From contig NC_045143.1 in assembly GCF_008831285.2 (NCBI RefSeq), forward strand, positions 19,867,655-19,931,654: a DNA stretch of 64,000 nucleotides, in the 5' to 3' direction. Positions within the stretch are counted from its first letter, which is position 1. Each line of letters starts with the position of its first letter. Shown in pieces: positions 1 through 12,910 of this stretch. Below the pieces are notes generated by a model. That model was not told the origin of the DNA. It did not search any database and saw only the letters and a program-made list of their open reading frames with translations. This DNA comes from Nymphaea colorata (Eukaryota > Streptophyta > Magnoliopsida > Nymphaeales > Nymphaeaceae). The translations under genes were made by a program, and so were the position numbers.

Positions 1-286
1 AAATAAAGGTCAACGCGATATATGGCCTGGACACGAGGCCGGTTTGGCGTTTTTTATCTTCTCCCTTTAATTTTTTATTTTAAGGAAATCGTGAAAATAA
101 GCTCCAAGGTCTTCTTCCTCAATACTCACTTGATTGGCCCAAAAGCTGGGTCATGCAATGTGAGGAACTTTACACGAGGAACCCGCCAAGCAAATGAACG
201 AACGGGAGGATGATGCTTCTCATGAGATGCCATGACGCAGTGAGTCATGTCTATGTTGAGCAGTTCTTGGAGGGTTATTCTCCACA
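1..286. other. Intergenic sequence, no feature seen
   Basis: Short AT-rich stretch at the window edge. One 63-codon open frame (22-213) has no recognisable domain and looks like chance. Confidence 0.5.
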
Positions 287-289
287 ATG

Positions 290-622
290 CCTTTGGTGCT
301 CATTTTCTCTTCGTTGTGCGCAGCCTGAAGACTAAAACAAAATCATGGACATGCATTTGGAGTAGGATTTTGATCCAGCTTATTTTATATATATGTATAT
401 ATCTTTGGTTCTCATTTTCTCTTCGTTGTGCGCAGCCTGAAGGCGAAAATAAAATCATGGGCATGCGTTCGGAGTAGGATTTTGATCCAGCTTATTATAT
501 ATATATATATGTATATATCTTTGGTTCTCATTTTCTCTTCGTTGTGCTCTGCCTGAAGAAAACAAAATCATGGGCATGCGTTTGGAGTAGGATTTTGATC
601 CAGCTTATTATATATATATAGG
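290..622. repeat. Three-copy tandem repeat, ~100-118 bp unit
   Basis: Three head-to-tail copies begin near 293, 406 and 523. Each has the core TCATTTTCTCTTCGTTGTGC, then CCTGAAG, an AAAATCATGG(A/G)CATGC stretch and GGAGTAGGATTTTGATCCAG, and ends in a short TA microsatellite. Copies 2 and 3 are closer to each other than to copy 1. Open frames here are by-products of the repeat. Confidence 0.85.
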
Positions 623-2469
623 GTGGAATAACATGAGTGAAATATGGCCTTGATGTATCGTAAACCATGCTTAAAAGGCTGAAGGGTGAGTTTCAGTTTG
701 GTCTTACGTTTTTGAAGTCAGAGAGGAGCAAGGATTGAGAAAGTAAGAGATAGGGTGGAGAGAGAGAGAGGGTAGGTGCATATAATGCATGCTAAGACCT
801 ATGTCCAGAGTTGCGTGAGGAAATATAGAGATATCAAAGGAAGGAAGAGAAATCGAAATCTGACCTTCGTCCTTCACTAAGAATGTAAGAATGTTTTCAT
901 GTTGACTCACGCCAAGGAAAGCGATAAGCGAGATCTTGTCCTCACCCCCAAGTGGTAGAAGATGCACAGAGTACCTGTTTATGTTTTCTCGTTTGAAACT
1001 GGCAGCAAGATCCAAACTTAGGTAATTGTCTTTTATGATGGATTTGTGCTGAGATGCTTTGAATTTATTAATTTTTTGTTTGACATAAGCATGACATCTG
1101 TCTCGAAGGACAACTGATGTATTGGTTGCGGTCTGTCTTCTGCAGACAATAGGAGGTGCTTATCAAAGTGCAACACTTCCTCAAATAGGAAAACAAGTGA
1201 AGGGGTTTCTTATTTCTTCAGGGCAGGCTTGAAGGAAAATGCTCAGTCTTTCATCGGGAGTGTCACATGGACGTGGATCTCAGCATTTCTATGTGGTTCT
1301 GATGTGGAGCAAACTTGGGAAACAACTCCTCATAGTTATTGATTTTGTAATTTGTTTGTATAACTAAAAATGTTATTGTACACACAGACACACCCACACA
1401 CACCCATACACACATAGATACCATAGACCATGGCTATCTAATATAATTGAACTTCCTGGCTTGGCACACACAGAGATGCCCTCGACCATGGCTATGTACT
1501 CTAATGGCCACGGCTTAAACTGCTTCAATAAGCTTTTCGACCTGAGGCAGGTTTTAGCCGTGGCCAAAAGTAACATTGGCCATGCCTTTTGTATTAAGTG
1601 GCCATGGTTAGGAAGCATTCTTTTTAGTACAGTGACGCACAGCTAGGAACATGGCAAAGTAAGAAGGTGTTGTCCTGGCTTGCCCATGTCCCCACTTTAA
1701 TTATGGTGGACTGATTTTTCGTATTAAAATAGATGATTTCATGTTTTGAATTGATTAGAAACAGTAAAAAGGCATTGACCTTAAGACCAACCCTTCTTTG
1801 CTCGTGTTATTGCGATTATAGATTAATAGTGTGTTGTTGTGCATTTTTTACTTTAATTGATTAGTTAATTAGTGCTATTTTAGTTTAGATTTGGTGTTAT
1901 GCATGCAGATCATATTAGAATTGCCTTTCATTGAGCATCTGTACTAATCATGTTTTTCAAATTTGTTTTGGGGGTGTCCTGTCCTGATTCTTACAAACGT
2001 TTTTTATGTCATTTCGTATAGATCTCTGTACAATTTTTGGCTGAAATTGCGTTGGCAGTTCAAACTTGGTTAAGTTTGAAGTCGTGAACCTCGTGGTTAA
2101 TTTTTGATGAATTTCTTAATCGACTTGTTTGCCTGACCCACAATGCCTACGGGCAAAAATGAAATATAGCTTTAAATTATTAAATAGAGAAAAATAATAT
2201 TTTTTGGTTCTTCAGTGTCCCTAGGTGTCCCAGGTTACTTTTGCGTTTTATTTGGATTTCATCAACAGAAACTAAACATAAGGTGGTCTATCCTTCATAA
2301 GATCTATGAGTTTGGGAAGCTTCCTTGATAAGCCAAAAAGCGATAAAAAACGGTTTGCCTTCGATCGAATATGTAGAGAAGAGAGGGAGCCGTTAAAAAT
2401 TTGCACATTGTTTGCCTATGAACTCATCAGATTTTTTATGCATTTTCTTGCTCAAACAACGTGTATGTG

Positions 2470-2504
<35 letters not shown>

Positions 2505-3069
2505 GTAGAAACCCAGATCTAAACAAAAACCGGACTCATTAGATATGATATTTAAAGTGTTTTTTTTTAATCTAAACTTACCAATATGATTTGAAGGATA
2601 GATAGGCTCATGCAAAATGTATTATCTTTTGGGTTTTAATACTTTTTTATAATAAGCAAAAATGAATGGCTCTCATCGCATCAACATTTTGATAATAGAA
2701 AAATAAAGAATTTTCATAAAAACAACTTGATTCAAAACATGTTTTATATCAAAATAGATTTTATAAACGCATTAGGATGTTTATATGTTCTTTAAAATAA
2801 TTTTTAGCAAAAAATGAAAGAGTTTGGTTTCTATCCCTGACCTAAAAGTATAGTTTTTACTAAATTCTTTTATATATATATATATATGGTCTGGAGAAAA
2901 AAAATCCTACTTACCTAGTTCACTACAATTACCAATTACCTTTATGCCAGCAAAGAAAGCTCCATCCTTGCTACTTCAATTTTGATAAACGAAATGAACT
3001 ACTTTGCCTATAGATAACTATATCCATTGATATACTACTTTTGACTTCAATTTCTTTGGTTCAAGTTCA
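623..3069. other. AT-rich intergenic DNA with microsatellites
   Basis: No supported gene. Several short open frames (704-1015 minus, 1373-1618 minus, 1461-1646 plus, 2306-2542 plus) show no domain or coding-like composition. Contains a (CA)-rich run near 1380-1412 and TA microsatellites near 2476-2501 and 2871-2886. Confidence 0.6.
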
Positions 3070-3735
3070 AGGGTAGGGATAGAACCCATGAAACTGAAAT
3101 AACTTACCCGGAACACATTTTAAAAGATTACACGGTACGATTGGATCAAATAAACCCTTACTGAATAAATAATCTGCTAGTCATGGAACATTAGGTCTGG
3201 TCTTCTTCAATGTTTGTTCAATTCTTCTTTTACCTGCGAATGCAACATAAGCATTAGGTTCGGCAATAGTAAGCATTGGATTCGGCAATAATGATCTCTT
3301 CCAACATACTATCTCTCAACATACCAAAAATGGCTGTCACTTGAGCAGTTGAAGGGATGTGAGGATTGATACATATAATAACTTTTTATATGTTTGATAA
3401 TTGTATAAAGCAGAAGATATTTTAGCCATTTGCATCAAGCTCAAACTTCCTTCTCGCATGTATGCTCTTCCAAAAGCACACGCCATAATAATTGGAAGAG
3501 ATTCATCGTAGCGTACTAGATCAAATGTGTGATTTTCTCGCTTACACATGAACTTAAAATCCATAACACCAATTGCTATAGGAATACCATTTGGTTTGCT
3601 TATACCTGTTTTAACAGCCTCAGCTAAACCCGTCTTCATTCGATAAGGATTGATACAAATCCTGTCAGGGTCCTCCTCAAAATGAAATTCAATAGGGTCC
3701 GTAACAACCATGTTTTCATTCATAGGGTACCTGGA
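3070..3735 (-). pseudogene. accD: Nuclear copy of plastid accD (acetyl-CoA carboxylase carboxyltransferase beta subunit), decayed
   Basis: The minus-strand open frame at 3723-3337 (128 codons) reads as the middle of plastid AccD. It has the lead-in TDPIEFH, then [15 protein letters not shown], then [20 protein letters not shown] and YVSILTS, in the order seen in AccD. In plastids this subunit works with AccA, BCCP and biotin carboxylase to make malonyl-CoA. Here the reading frame is lost after ILTS, but homology resumes in other frames to about 3075, with words such as [21 protein letters not shown] and LLK. The Gly-rich segment expected after FKFM (GGSMGSVVGEK) is replaced by unrelated residues, and the GGAR-like motif has become GRAYM. 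So this is a non-functional insertion of plastid DNA, or of an older nuclear accD copy. The zinc-ribbon N-terminal part is not visible. Confidence 0.85.
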
Positions 3736-3864
3736 TCAATCAAAAGTTTTACTCTATCTCAACAACTCATTTTCAAGTGGTATCTATATTGTTCACAAAT
3801 ATTCATTTTTTAACTAATTTGTTTTATAATTTAATCCATAACAATTTTCACATTGAACCCATAA

Positions 3865-3867
<3 letters not shown>

Positions 3868-3899
<32 letters not shown>
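3868..3899. repeat. (TA)n microsatellite
   Basis: About 16 uninterrupted TA units just upstream of the accD-like fragment. Confidence 0.9.
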
Positions 3900-3900
<1 letters not shown>

Positions 3901-6136
3901 CTTTTCTAATTTAAAATCAGTCAGTTATCTCTATGGCCGAACCGTCGTTTTTTAATTTTTGTATTACTAAAACCATCACCAAAAAATGTATTTCATCACT
4001 AAAAACTGTGGCAAGACAACTGACTGTCGTAAATGTATCTTTTGCGACAGTTTTTAACAACACAAAATAAATGTTAACCATTCAGTCAATGTATATGTGG
4101 ATTCTAAAAACAATTATAATATTACTAAATCATGATGATTGGCATTGAAAACCAACATGAAAGAGAGAGAGAGATATCAATGTAGGCAGAAGCCCTTAGG
4201 TTTAGAGCTGTTTTCAGACTTAATGAAAAATGATACACCAAGTAATCATAATGTCGTTCATCCACCCTTTACAATATTACAAGAATCAAATGATGACTAA
4301 ACTTCCACTAGCCCATTAATCCGATTAACTACACGATGCCCTTCAAAGCTCTCTGTGTTTGTGGGGTGCGTGTGTGAGTTGTGTTACGTGCTTGTCTATG
4401 TGTGTGTGTATATGAAGTCTCGTGAATAGGACTGCAAGAAATGGTGATCTCTCGAGATTCATGGGCTGTCTTTTGGAGGGACCTTATAACCCCCACTCCC
4501 CAACACTTGACATGTGATTTTGAGGAGCTCGTGAACAGACCAAATGTTGGGTGGTGGTGGACTGCAACGGGGTGGCCCCCACATAAGTACTAAGACCACG
4601 TGTTTGTCTTCAAAATCTCAAATTACTTCCATACCCTCCTAATTTCTGTTTTTCAGTGGGGAGAATGACTACCATAAAAGCTACCTACCATTATTAAACT
4701 TCAACATTTCTATAATAAAAAAAGTTGTCACTACAACTATTTATTAAGAAGCACTAATCAAACTTGGATCTTTTAAAGAATCTTAGACATTCTATATTAC
4801 TTGGCAAAATATTTTGTGGTACTAATCTGCAATAAACCAATTTATGGGCATGTGGTGAGAGATGGAAACGCATTGAATGTTTAAAAATTGCTTTTCTAAG
4901 AACATGCTTTTATGTTGTGTTTGGATGAGACGGATAAGTGACAAGATAAAAATTTATGATGATGTTATCTATTAGGTTATTCACACCTTTTTGAAAATAT
5001 CTTCTTGTTGAAATTGAGTTCTTCAAAAATTCGGTTTATATCAATATTCGTCACCACCGTCACCAGGAGTGGACACCAAAAATTTAGTTTTACTAAAATC
5101 TTTCAAAAGTTATTGTTGGGCCCCTAAAAAATTTTATTTAGTATTTTTCTGAATTTTCAGCCACCCCCACCCTCTTCCCTTAAAAAAAAAAAACCTTTTT
5201 CTTAAAAAAAAAATCCTAACTCCACGTCTGACTGTCACTCAAATACGCCTTAAACACAACAATGATTTGCATTCCAAGTAGCGTTTAAAGCACCTTGACC
5301 ACAACCTTAGTATTTTTCCTTTTTTTTATTGAATAAGGGATGCTAGAATAAACATCATTCTTGTATGAGGGATTCCCTCGAGCCACCAGACAACCTCTAA
5401 TATTTTGAATCCAACTCCATGATCCGTAACTTGGTGTCCTTCACGAGTGAACCTGATCTGTGGCGCCATTGCACATCCAAGCTTTGCGAACTTAATTCGT
5501 TCACGTGCTGCCCCTGGATCAAACGTACGTATAAGTTTGTATCTGTGTCCGAGAAGAAGCAAAGACAATATAAGTCACTGGTTTAATTAGTTCCTAGCTG
5601 CAATCAAGCTAGCTAGCTAACAAGAGCTCCAACACAGGATGTTGACATAGAGGCCCGGGCTTTGGAATCCTCTATGGTGCTTTGACCTTTATTATTATGA
5701 GCCTAATCTAAATGCCTTGTTCCAAAAAATAGTAAAAAACTTTGTTTCAGTTAATTAGAAATGTTAGATACTTCAACCGACACATAGTTTTCCCATTGAA
5801 ACTATGATGGAAGGGCAAGATGGTAAATTTGATAGTCCTCGTTGAAGCTATGAAGGAAGGGCAGTAAGGTAAGTTTGGTGGAGGTCAATGTCTACTTTCA
5901 TGCTAACACAGAAACTTTTTAATTTTGACCTTCTCTTGAAGCAATGACCTGAAAAAACAAACAAGGATGAAATGACAGAAAAAGATCATTCCTTTTATTC
6001 TACTGATTTTTTCCTTTTCGAAAATTTTCCACAAAACTGAAAAACAACGGTCACATGGGTAGGCTTCACTCCCTAGCTAACGTGATTGCATTAAACAGCC
6101 ACTCCCTCCTCACACTACATATGGAGCGTCTCCTTC
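3900..6136. other. Intergenic DNA, includes the upstream region of the DREB2F-like gene
   Basis: No supported gene. A minus open frame at 5326-5568 (80 codons) has no recognisable family and I do not call it. The last few hundred bases before 6252 presumably include the promoter and 5' UTR of the transcription-factor gene; I see no single convincing TATA box. GT-rich and poly-A/T patches occur near 4350-4420 and 5180-5215. Confidence 0.5.
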
Positions 6137-6337
6137 ATGCAAAAGGGGCCATCGACCAAAGCCCTGTCTCCATTATCCAATCCCACCACCACCCTAAAAC
6201 GAAAAAGAAAACCAGAGAAAGATAGTTACAGGCTTTCTAGCGACTACTCACATGGAGAATTTCAAGAAATCTCCAATAAAATCATGGAGGAAGGGGCCTA
6301 CCAGGGGGAAGGGAGGACCCCAGAACTCCACCTGTGA
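6137..6337 (+). promoter_or_regulatory. Possible upstream ORF overlapping the DREB2F-like start
   Basis: An ATG at 6137 opens a 66-codon frame that ends at 6337, 86 bases past the main ATG at 6252 and in a different frame. If transcription starts upstream of 6137, ribosomes using it would bypass the main start. Its peptide resembles no family I know. Whether it lies in the mRNA cannot be seen from DNA. Confidence 0.3.
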
Positions 6338-7190
6338 GTACAGGGGAGTGAGGCAGAGGACGTGGGGCAAGTGGGTGGCTGAGATCAGGGAGCCCAAGAA
6401 GCGGACGAGGCTCTGGCTGGGCTCCTTTGCCACTGCTGAGGAGGCCGCCATGGCCTACGACGAGGCTGCGCTGAGGCTCTATGGCCCAGAGGCTCACCTC
6501 AACCTTCCCCACCTTCATAGCAGACTAATGCCCTCTCCAATGAAGCCCCAGAAACTGATGAGCTGGGTCCCTTCCAAGAACTTCATGTCCATGTTCCCCT
6601 CCACCGGAATTCTCAACCTGAGCGCCCAGCACAATGTTCATGTCATTCACCAGAAACTTCAAGAGTTCAAGAAAAAGCACGCCAACAATAGTGCTCACCA
6701 AATGCATCAGCAGCAGACTTCGCCGGTCTCTTCCCCTCTTCCGGCTTCAGTCAAGCAGGTGCAAGATGTTCCGCATCAAACTAGTGCAGAAGAAACTCTC
6801 TCTTCAGTTACAGCCGAGTTATCAGCTTCTGATGAAAGGGATCAGGCCAGTCAGCCTTTGCCTCGTATCCAACTAAAGCAGATCGATCTCAAGGAGTTCC
6901 TGCAACAGCTGGGACTGATGAAAGAAGAAGGTGGTGGCGCTGACGGTGGCGACACCGCTAGCTCTTCGCTAATTCCTGAAGTCGCGTCGTTGGAGACGAA
7001 CGTGCCTGATCACTTTGAGATCTCCATGTTTGATCAGCAGCAGCAGCAGCAGCAGCATCTCAACTGGGACGAACTGCTGGAGGTGCAGTCATTGGAGGCA
7101 CATAAATTCGACTACCAACAAGATTTTGAGCTTGATATGCACGAAGACCTCATGAGCTTCTCTGCTTCCATCTGGGATTTTAATATATAG
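6252..7190 (+). CDS. DREB2F: DREB2F-like AP2/ERF transcription factor (DREB A-2 subgroup)
   Basis: Encodes 312 residues in one exon. A basic N-terminus ([12 protein letters not shown], residues 14-25, a typical DREB2 nuclear-localisation stretch) leads into one AP2 domain at about residues 30-87 with [18 protein letters not shown]. Val42 and Glu47 are the residues that define DREB-type binding to DRE/CRT (A/GCCGAC) elements. The AP2 domain ends in [20 protein letters not shown]. Downstream motifs match Arabidopsis DREB2F as I recall it: a [13 protein letters not shown] block (about 105-117), a [14 protein letters not shown] block, [11 protein letters not shown] (about 215-225) and a C-terminal SIWDF. 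A seven-Gln run sits near residues 263-269. The family acts in the nucleus as stress-responsive activators; drought or heat induction is family knowledge, not shown here. Start chosen at 6252 because the N-terminal MENFKK...WRKGP aligns with the family. Coding GC is clearly higher than the flanks. Confidence 0.95.
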   Translation: MENFKKSPIKSWRKGPTRGKGGPQNSTCEYRGVRQRTWGKWVAEIREPKKRTRLWLGSFATAEEAAMAYDEAALRLYGPEAHLNLPHLHSRLMPSPMKPQKLMSWVPSKNFMSMFPSTGILNLSAQHNVHVIHQKLQEFKKKHANNSAHQMHQQQTSPVSSPLPASVKQVQDVPHQTSAEETLSSVTAELSASDERDQASQPLPRIQLKQIDLKEFLQQLGLMKEEGGGADGGDTASSSLIPEVASLETNVPDHFEISMFDQQQQQQQHLNWDELLEVQSLEAHKFDYQQDFELDMHEDLMSFSASIWDFNI

Positions 7191-7588
7191 TAGCTTAATT
7201 TGGTGTCTATAAGCAGAATTAGAGACTTTTCTTTGTTTTGGTAGATCTAGGACTTAGTCCAGCTTAGTTTAGCTTTAGTACTGCAGTTAAATATTTTTCC
7301 CTTAATTTTGATATATTATTTGGCATTTACCATGCATATACGATGGCTACCATGAAAGTGGAAAATGATAAGTTGAGCCAAGAAGAGAGCTTAGGTATAG
7401 AACCCCCCCCCCCCCCCGCCCCGCCCAACCAACAAAAAAAAATATTAACGTTACTTGATATTATGTTTTAGTTGTATCTGCAAGGTTAATTAATAGCCTT
7501 TTCTTGAGAGTGTTAAAGCACTTTACATTTTGTAGCATGAGATGTAGAAATTGCTTACATTACACAAAGTGCACACTATCCACCAATG
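7191..7588. other. 3' flank of the DREB2F-like gene
   Basis: Presumed 3' UTR and flank. Contains a C homopolymer (about 7405-7418) inside a CCCCGCCCCG patch. No gene seen. Confidence 0.5.
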
Positions 7589-7599
7589 TGGATATATAT

Positions 7600-7670
<71 letters not shown>
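7589..7670. repeat. Long (TA)n microsatellite
   Basis: About 80 bp of TA repeat with one phase break near 7610. It directly precedes the left copy of the ~400-bp direct repeat. Confidence 0.95.
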
Positions 7671-7672
<2 letters not shown>

Positions 7673-7695
7673 AAGGTTTTTCAATCTTGCATGAT

Positions 7696-8130
7696 GACGG
7701 TAGATGAGAGAAAATAAACTTAGACTCTCCTCCCTAACCTCATGTGAGAATCAGCAAGAAATGGGACCCAACTTGTTGGTAGGAGCTTTGACCATTGCTA
7801 GTGCCTTTATGAGGTGTAATTAGACCAAAGGCAAGACTTTTGTGTTTTATAGCCTAAGAATTGATTATCATCATGATCCTAAGTATATGAAAATAAAGAT
7901 GCCCTCGTTTTAGAAAAGATCTGGTTTTATAAATCGAAATGAATCATTAGAGGTGAGATCTATGAATTAGGAAAACTCGAAATGATGCCTAGTTCATATC
8001 CAACTCAGAACCTAAGCTATCATGATGCATGTGATTACATTATACAAAGTCAAGTTCTTGCCTTTGAGGGTTCTGGGTATAGGGCATGACCCAAGAGGTC
8101 CAAGTTTGAATCCAATATCCATCTCAATAT
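7696..8130. repeat. Diverged direct repeat, left copy
   Basis: Matches 10496-10885 in the same orientation. Shared words include TGTGAGAATCAGCAAGAAAT, GCCTAAGAATTGATTATC and TGCCTAGTTCATATCCAACT, in the same order. Scattered substitutions and small indels. Could be old LTRs or a segmental duplication; no PBS, PPT or ORFs are seen between the copies. Confidence 0.75.
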
Positions 8131-10495
8131 TAAAGTTCATGATCCGAATTTACATCCATGATCTGAAGTTCAAATTATAAAAGATCCAACTCTATTGCCA
8201 AATTGATCTAGTTCTGATAGCATTATATGACTTTGTCTGGGTCAAAATTAAGGCCAAATATTTCAGAATCCAAACTTGAGATCAAGATTTGGTATCATTA
8301 TATTCTAGATCCAAGATCCAATTCATAATTTAGGGTTATAATCTAATATTATGAGATCCAAATTCGAATAATGAAAATCCAAAATTCCAACTGAGCCATT
8401 ATTTGGATTCCATATGGATTACTATCCTTAAGATTCGACTTGTCTAATTTATGATCCAATGTCTCATATTTAGGTCCAACTCTGATATCTAATCACATCA
8501 TGAGAAATGAATTAAACATCCACCATCGATTTGGATTTTTAGGATTCAACCTAACTAAGGTTGTAGAATCTCCATGCTGGGAGTTAGCTAAATTAGGGTT
8601 TCGTGTTGAAGTCTTCAATATCTAGTCTTAGTTAAATATTGAATGGGATTTCAGGGGACAACTAAGGACTTAGGTCTAAGGTTTAGGAAACATGGTAGAG
8701 AGTTTCAGGGCTGGTCTGAGTTAGACCGTAGAGGACTTGAACATGGGTTGGTTCTAGGTTAGATCTTGACTATGCATGAACCTAAGTTTTAAAAATATTT
8801 ATAAAAGAGTTCTGATTTGAGAAAACATTTTGAATACCGTAATTTATAAAGTGTACTTACCTTGAATTTAAAACAAATGGGGACCTTTCTCTTGCCCAAA
8901 TTATCATAAAAAACATGGTACTTTATCCTTTTGATTTAATTTCTAACTAAAGTGTGATAGGTGCATCATGTAAACCAAAGTGCATATGCATGTCTAGATC
9001 TATGAACGACATATATTAAAAGGGATACCATTTGATTCATGAAGGGAACAAAACTTTAAGCTAAAACTGGAGAAGAAAGGCTCATACCTTACCCCCACGC
9101 CTAACCTAGGGACATAAAAATAAAATTTATCTTGGAAAGCAATAAATCGAACTATGCTAAAGCACACCGAAACTTAAATTAGTCCTAGGCGCAGAAACAA
9201 AAATTAAAGCTAATATAAGCATGCTAAAATTAGAAAAGAAAAACCTAGGCATGCTGCTAACAAAAGTAGAAAAGAAAAGAACTAAGCAGGTAAAGAAGAA
9301 AATACCCAAAAAAAAAGGAAAGAAAAGAAAAAAGAAAACACTTACGTGACTTGGTACACCCCAGACCTACGGCTTCCTACTGAGCACGAGCCGGTCTCAT
9401 AGAGCTGAGCTTTGGAAGTTTGTTTTATCACTACCGTTACTTGAATCAAGGACCTAACTTTTGCGGACGTTTTATTTCACCCAGACTCAGATTTCAAGTA
9501 ATGAATTAGAACTTCCTCCAATTTCTTGTGCTTTTCTTAAACTTGGGAGTTCATGCCTAGAAAAAAAAGAAAGGAGCAGGCTGGTGGAGGACGAGGAGAG
9601 AATTTCTCCCTTTTGGCCGATACATGGCTAAATTTTGGTGATTGAAACCTGTGCCCTCTCATGTTGCAAGATACTGAGTAGAAAACTTAAAACATGTATG
9701 CTGCAGACATGAGTTAGAATTTTGTTCATTTCAGATGCAATCATGCAGGAAAATCGATTATGACTGAAGCATGCTGATTTTGTCCATTTTTAAGAGTTCG
9801 TCAAAGATGCTCATGCTGATAGATTTAATACAAAATGAAATCAAGAGAGACATTTTGGTGCAGAATCATAGAACATACACCTATAATGCACATATATTTG
9901 GTGCCATTATGGAGTGTCCCGATTTAAGGAATCTGAACTTTGGACCTAAACATGATACTTGATCTGGATCTAGAAAAAGTTCTAGGAAGTGGATCTAAAC
10001 TGGATCTGATGGTCTGACTTCAAGTATCTAGAAATGAGATCTGAATCTGAATAGAGACAGATAATAGATCTGGAGGTTGATACAAAGATCTGGATCAGAG
10101 TTCTGACACTGAGTGTTTCCTAACCGGATTTAGGCTGGCTTAGGTGGGCTCAAGCTCTATTGCACACCAACTCAAACTGGTGCAGTTCAGGTTCAGAGCA
10201 GGCTCAACATGCGCGTGGGCCTATTTAGTTTAATTTGAGTTCATGTATAATCCTAGATGAGGTTCGTGTGGCTCGTAACTTAGGTTTAAGAAGAAATAGT
10301 GCATCTATGAAAAAAAAGAGAAAAAATTTACCTCTGGCATAGAAACTGGCTTCTGCAAGTCGTGTGGGTAGATTGACCACACCCTAACGTGAGTTTAATC
10401 AAGCTTTAGGAACATGCCAACTTTTGGGTAAAATTCCTTCATTTACTCCTCCAAGATTGTGTGTGTGTGTGTGTGTACATATATACATGTAGACT
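8131..10495. other. Non-coding DNA rich in GATCC/GATCT words
   Basis: No ORF of note. Two parts are unusually rich in short related words: 8090-8520 (GATCCAA-type) and 9955-10120 (GGATCT/GATCTG-type). This may be decayed repeat. A purine-rich run lies at 9220-9340 and a (TG)n run at about 10458-10477. Confidence 0.5.
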
Positions 10496-10885
10496 ATAGA
10501 TGAGAGAAAATGAATTTATACTCGCCTTCCTAAGCTCATGTGAGAATCAGCAAGAAATGGGACCCGACCTGTTGCTAGGAGTTCTGAATGCTTTTATCAG
10601 GAGTGATGTGTAAAAGGCTAGACTTTTGTGTTCTAGAGCCTAAGAATTGATTATCGTCATGATGCTAAGTGTATGAAAACAAATGTGCCCTAGTTTTAGA
10701 AAAGATTGGTTTTATAAATCTAAATGGATCTTTAAAGATGAGATTTGTGAAATGGGAAAACTCAAAAAATTATGCCTAGTTCATATCCAACTCACCATTG
10801 ATACATGCAGATCTTGAGTCTGAGGGTTCTGGGTATGGGGCGTGCTAGCAGTCCAAGTTCAAATGCAATATCCATCCCAATATGT
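10496..10885. repeat. Diverged direct repeat, right copy
   Basis: Second copy of the 7696-8130 unit, about 2.8 kb downstream, same orientation. Also preceded by a dinucleotide run (TG/TA), as the left copy is preceded by TA. Confidence 0.75.
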
Positions 10886-12369
10886 TTATTGGCCGTCAAA
10901 AAGGATGGTGGATGAGTAATACCGTTGGACGCAGGTCTGCTCCAGCATCGGTAATAGTTTGGAGGTTGGTATTTCAGGGGTTTGGAAGGAATGATAATGG
11001 AACTATCTAAAGTTGCGGTTAAAGAACGATGAAAGAGATTTTTTCACTGGGATGTCTATGGTTCTCAGGAGACTCTATGTACATGTAAGGTTACGTGCTC
11101 TAGATAAGGAAGGTAAGGCATTTCAATTGATGGAATTGTCGACCATCAAACGCTTTCTCTTATCCGTGGATCCCGAAGCTTGGTTTGTTGGTTTCTTCGG
11201 CTTTCTAGCAAAGCAGACTGAATCTGAGTCACACAAAAACCAATCACATTGGTGACAATAGAGAAAAGTAGATAAGTGAACGAATAAATAAATAAATAAA
11301 CAATTCAGAATCTCATAAATTTTTATGATGCATACACATGCACCTACCTGAGTAAGATTACCTGAGTAAGATCACATGATGCCACCCAACTCATCAGTGT
11401 ATTCAAGGCTGACCGTTGCATAGCTTAGGGTCTCAAACACTAAGTCATTGGGAATATTGACATAGTTCAGGGTAATCACTATTGTGACTCACATTTAGTT
11501 GACCTCAACTTTGTTTTTGTTACTGCAGTAACTGCATCCCACCTCACTGCCTCACGAGAGGGATGAGCTCCTCTAAGTAGTCCAAGGAAGGAGCACTTTA
11601 TACATTGAACCCCGCATTCAAGGAAGGTTCCGATCACGTGGGTCCCTTGACCTCTGTGCCACCCAACCTAGCCCCTTTTATGTTTTACAGTTAGGTTAGT
11701 TAGGTTCGACTCTTTATAGTCCCAATATGTGTTGATATTAGACTTTTCATTTCAGGTATATTGGGCCATTCTCAAATATACCATCAACCTGAAAATGCCA
11801 AAATAACTCAGAGCATGGGAAAACATTTGTGTAAAGTAAATAAACAACCATCATGCTTAATTAATTCAATGCGTGAGCATACTTTCACAAATATCATCAT
11901 TACCCTCCTTACATTGTCAAATATGCTCATATCAAAGCTAAGGCATAGGTTTATCATTAAACAACTCAGTCTTAAAACTCAATATAGAGCTTGTATCACC
12001 AACACAACTCTAGTTTTGTATTTGAGTGTGACACACATTTTTAAAAATAGATACAATTAATTAACATGCATGTATGCATGAACATGTATTCAAATAATCA
12101 AACTAAACATAATTAACTTAAGTCATTTGGTTAGACTTGCAATTTAGTTCAAGCCTTCTAAATCTCAACTTTGCTAGTCTAAGCACTCTATAAACTACAT
12201 GATCAATCTAATTATGCATTATTAACATTAAATCTTAACTAAAACTCCGTGTGGTCAATCGCCCTCCTAGCTTCATCTCGACTCTAGGTACTGCCAAGAT
12301 ATTCTAACTGAAGTTGGATTGTAGCCGACCAAAATTTACTAGTAATCATAGTCGATTAAGGCAAGCTAG
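10886..12369. other. Intergenic DNA, no gene recognised
   Basis: Open frames at 11013-11255 and 11761-12060 (plus) lack recognisable domains. The 10900-11260 stretch is less AT-rich than its surroundings, with no identified origin. Short tandem words occur near 11280-11305 (AAATA) and 11346-11370 (CCTGAGTAAGAT). Confidence 0.45.

Positions 12370-12910
<541 letters not shown>

Noticed and set aside
5326-5568. 80-codon minus open frame near the DREB2F-like promoter
   Set aside because: No recognised family, no splice context, ordinary chance length in this sequence.
11013-11255. 80-codon plus open frame
   Set aside because: Some coding-like texture but no family recognised and no partner exon seen; left as intergenic.
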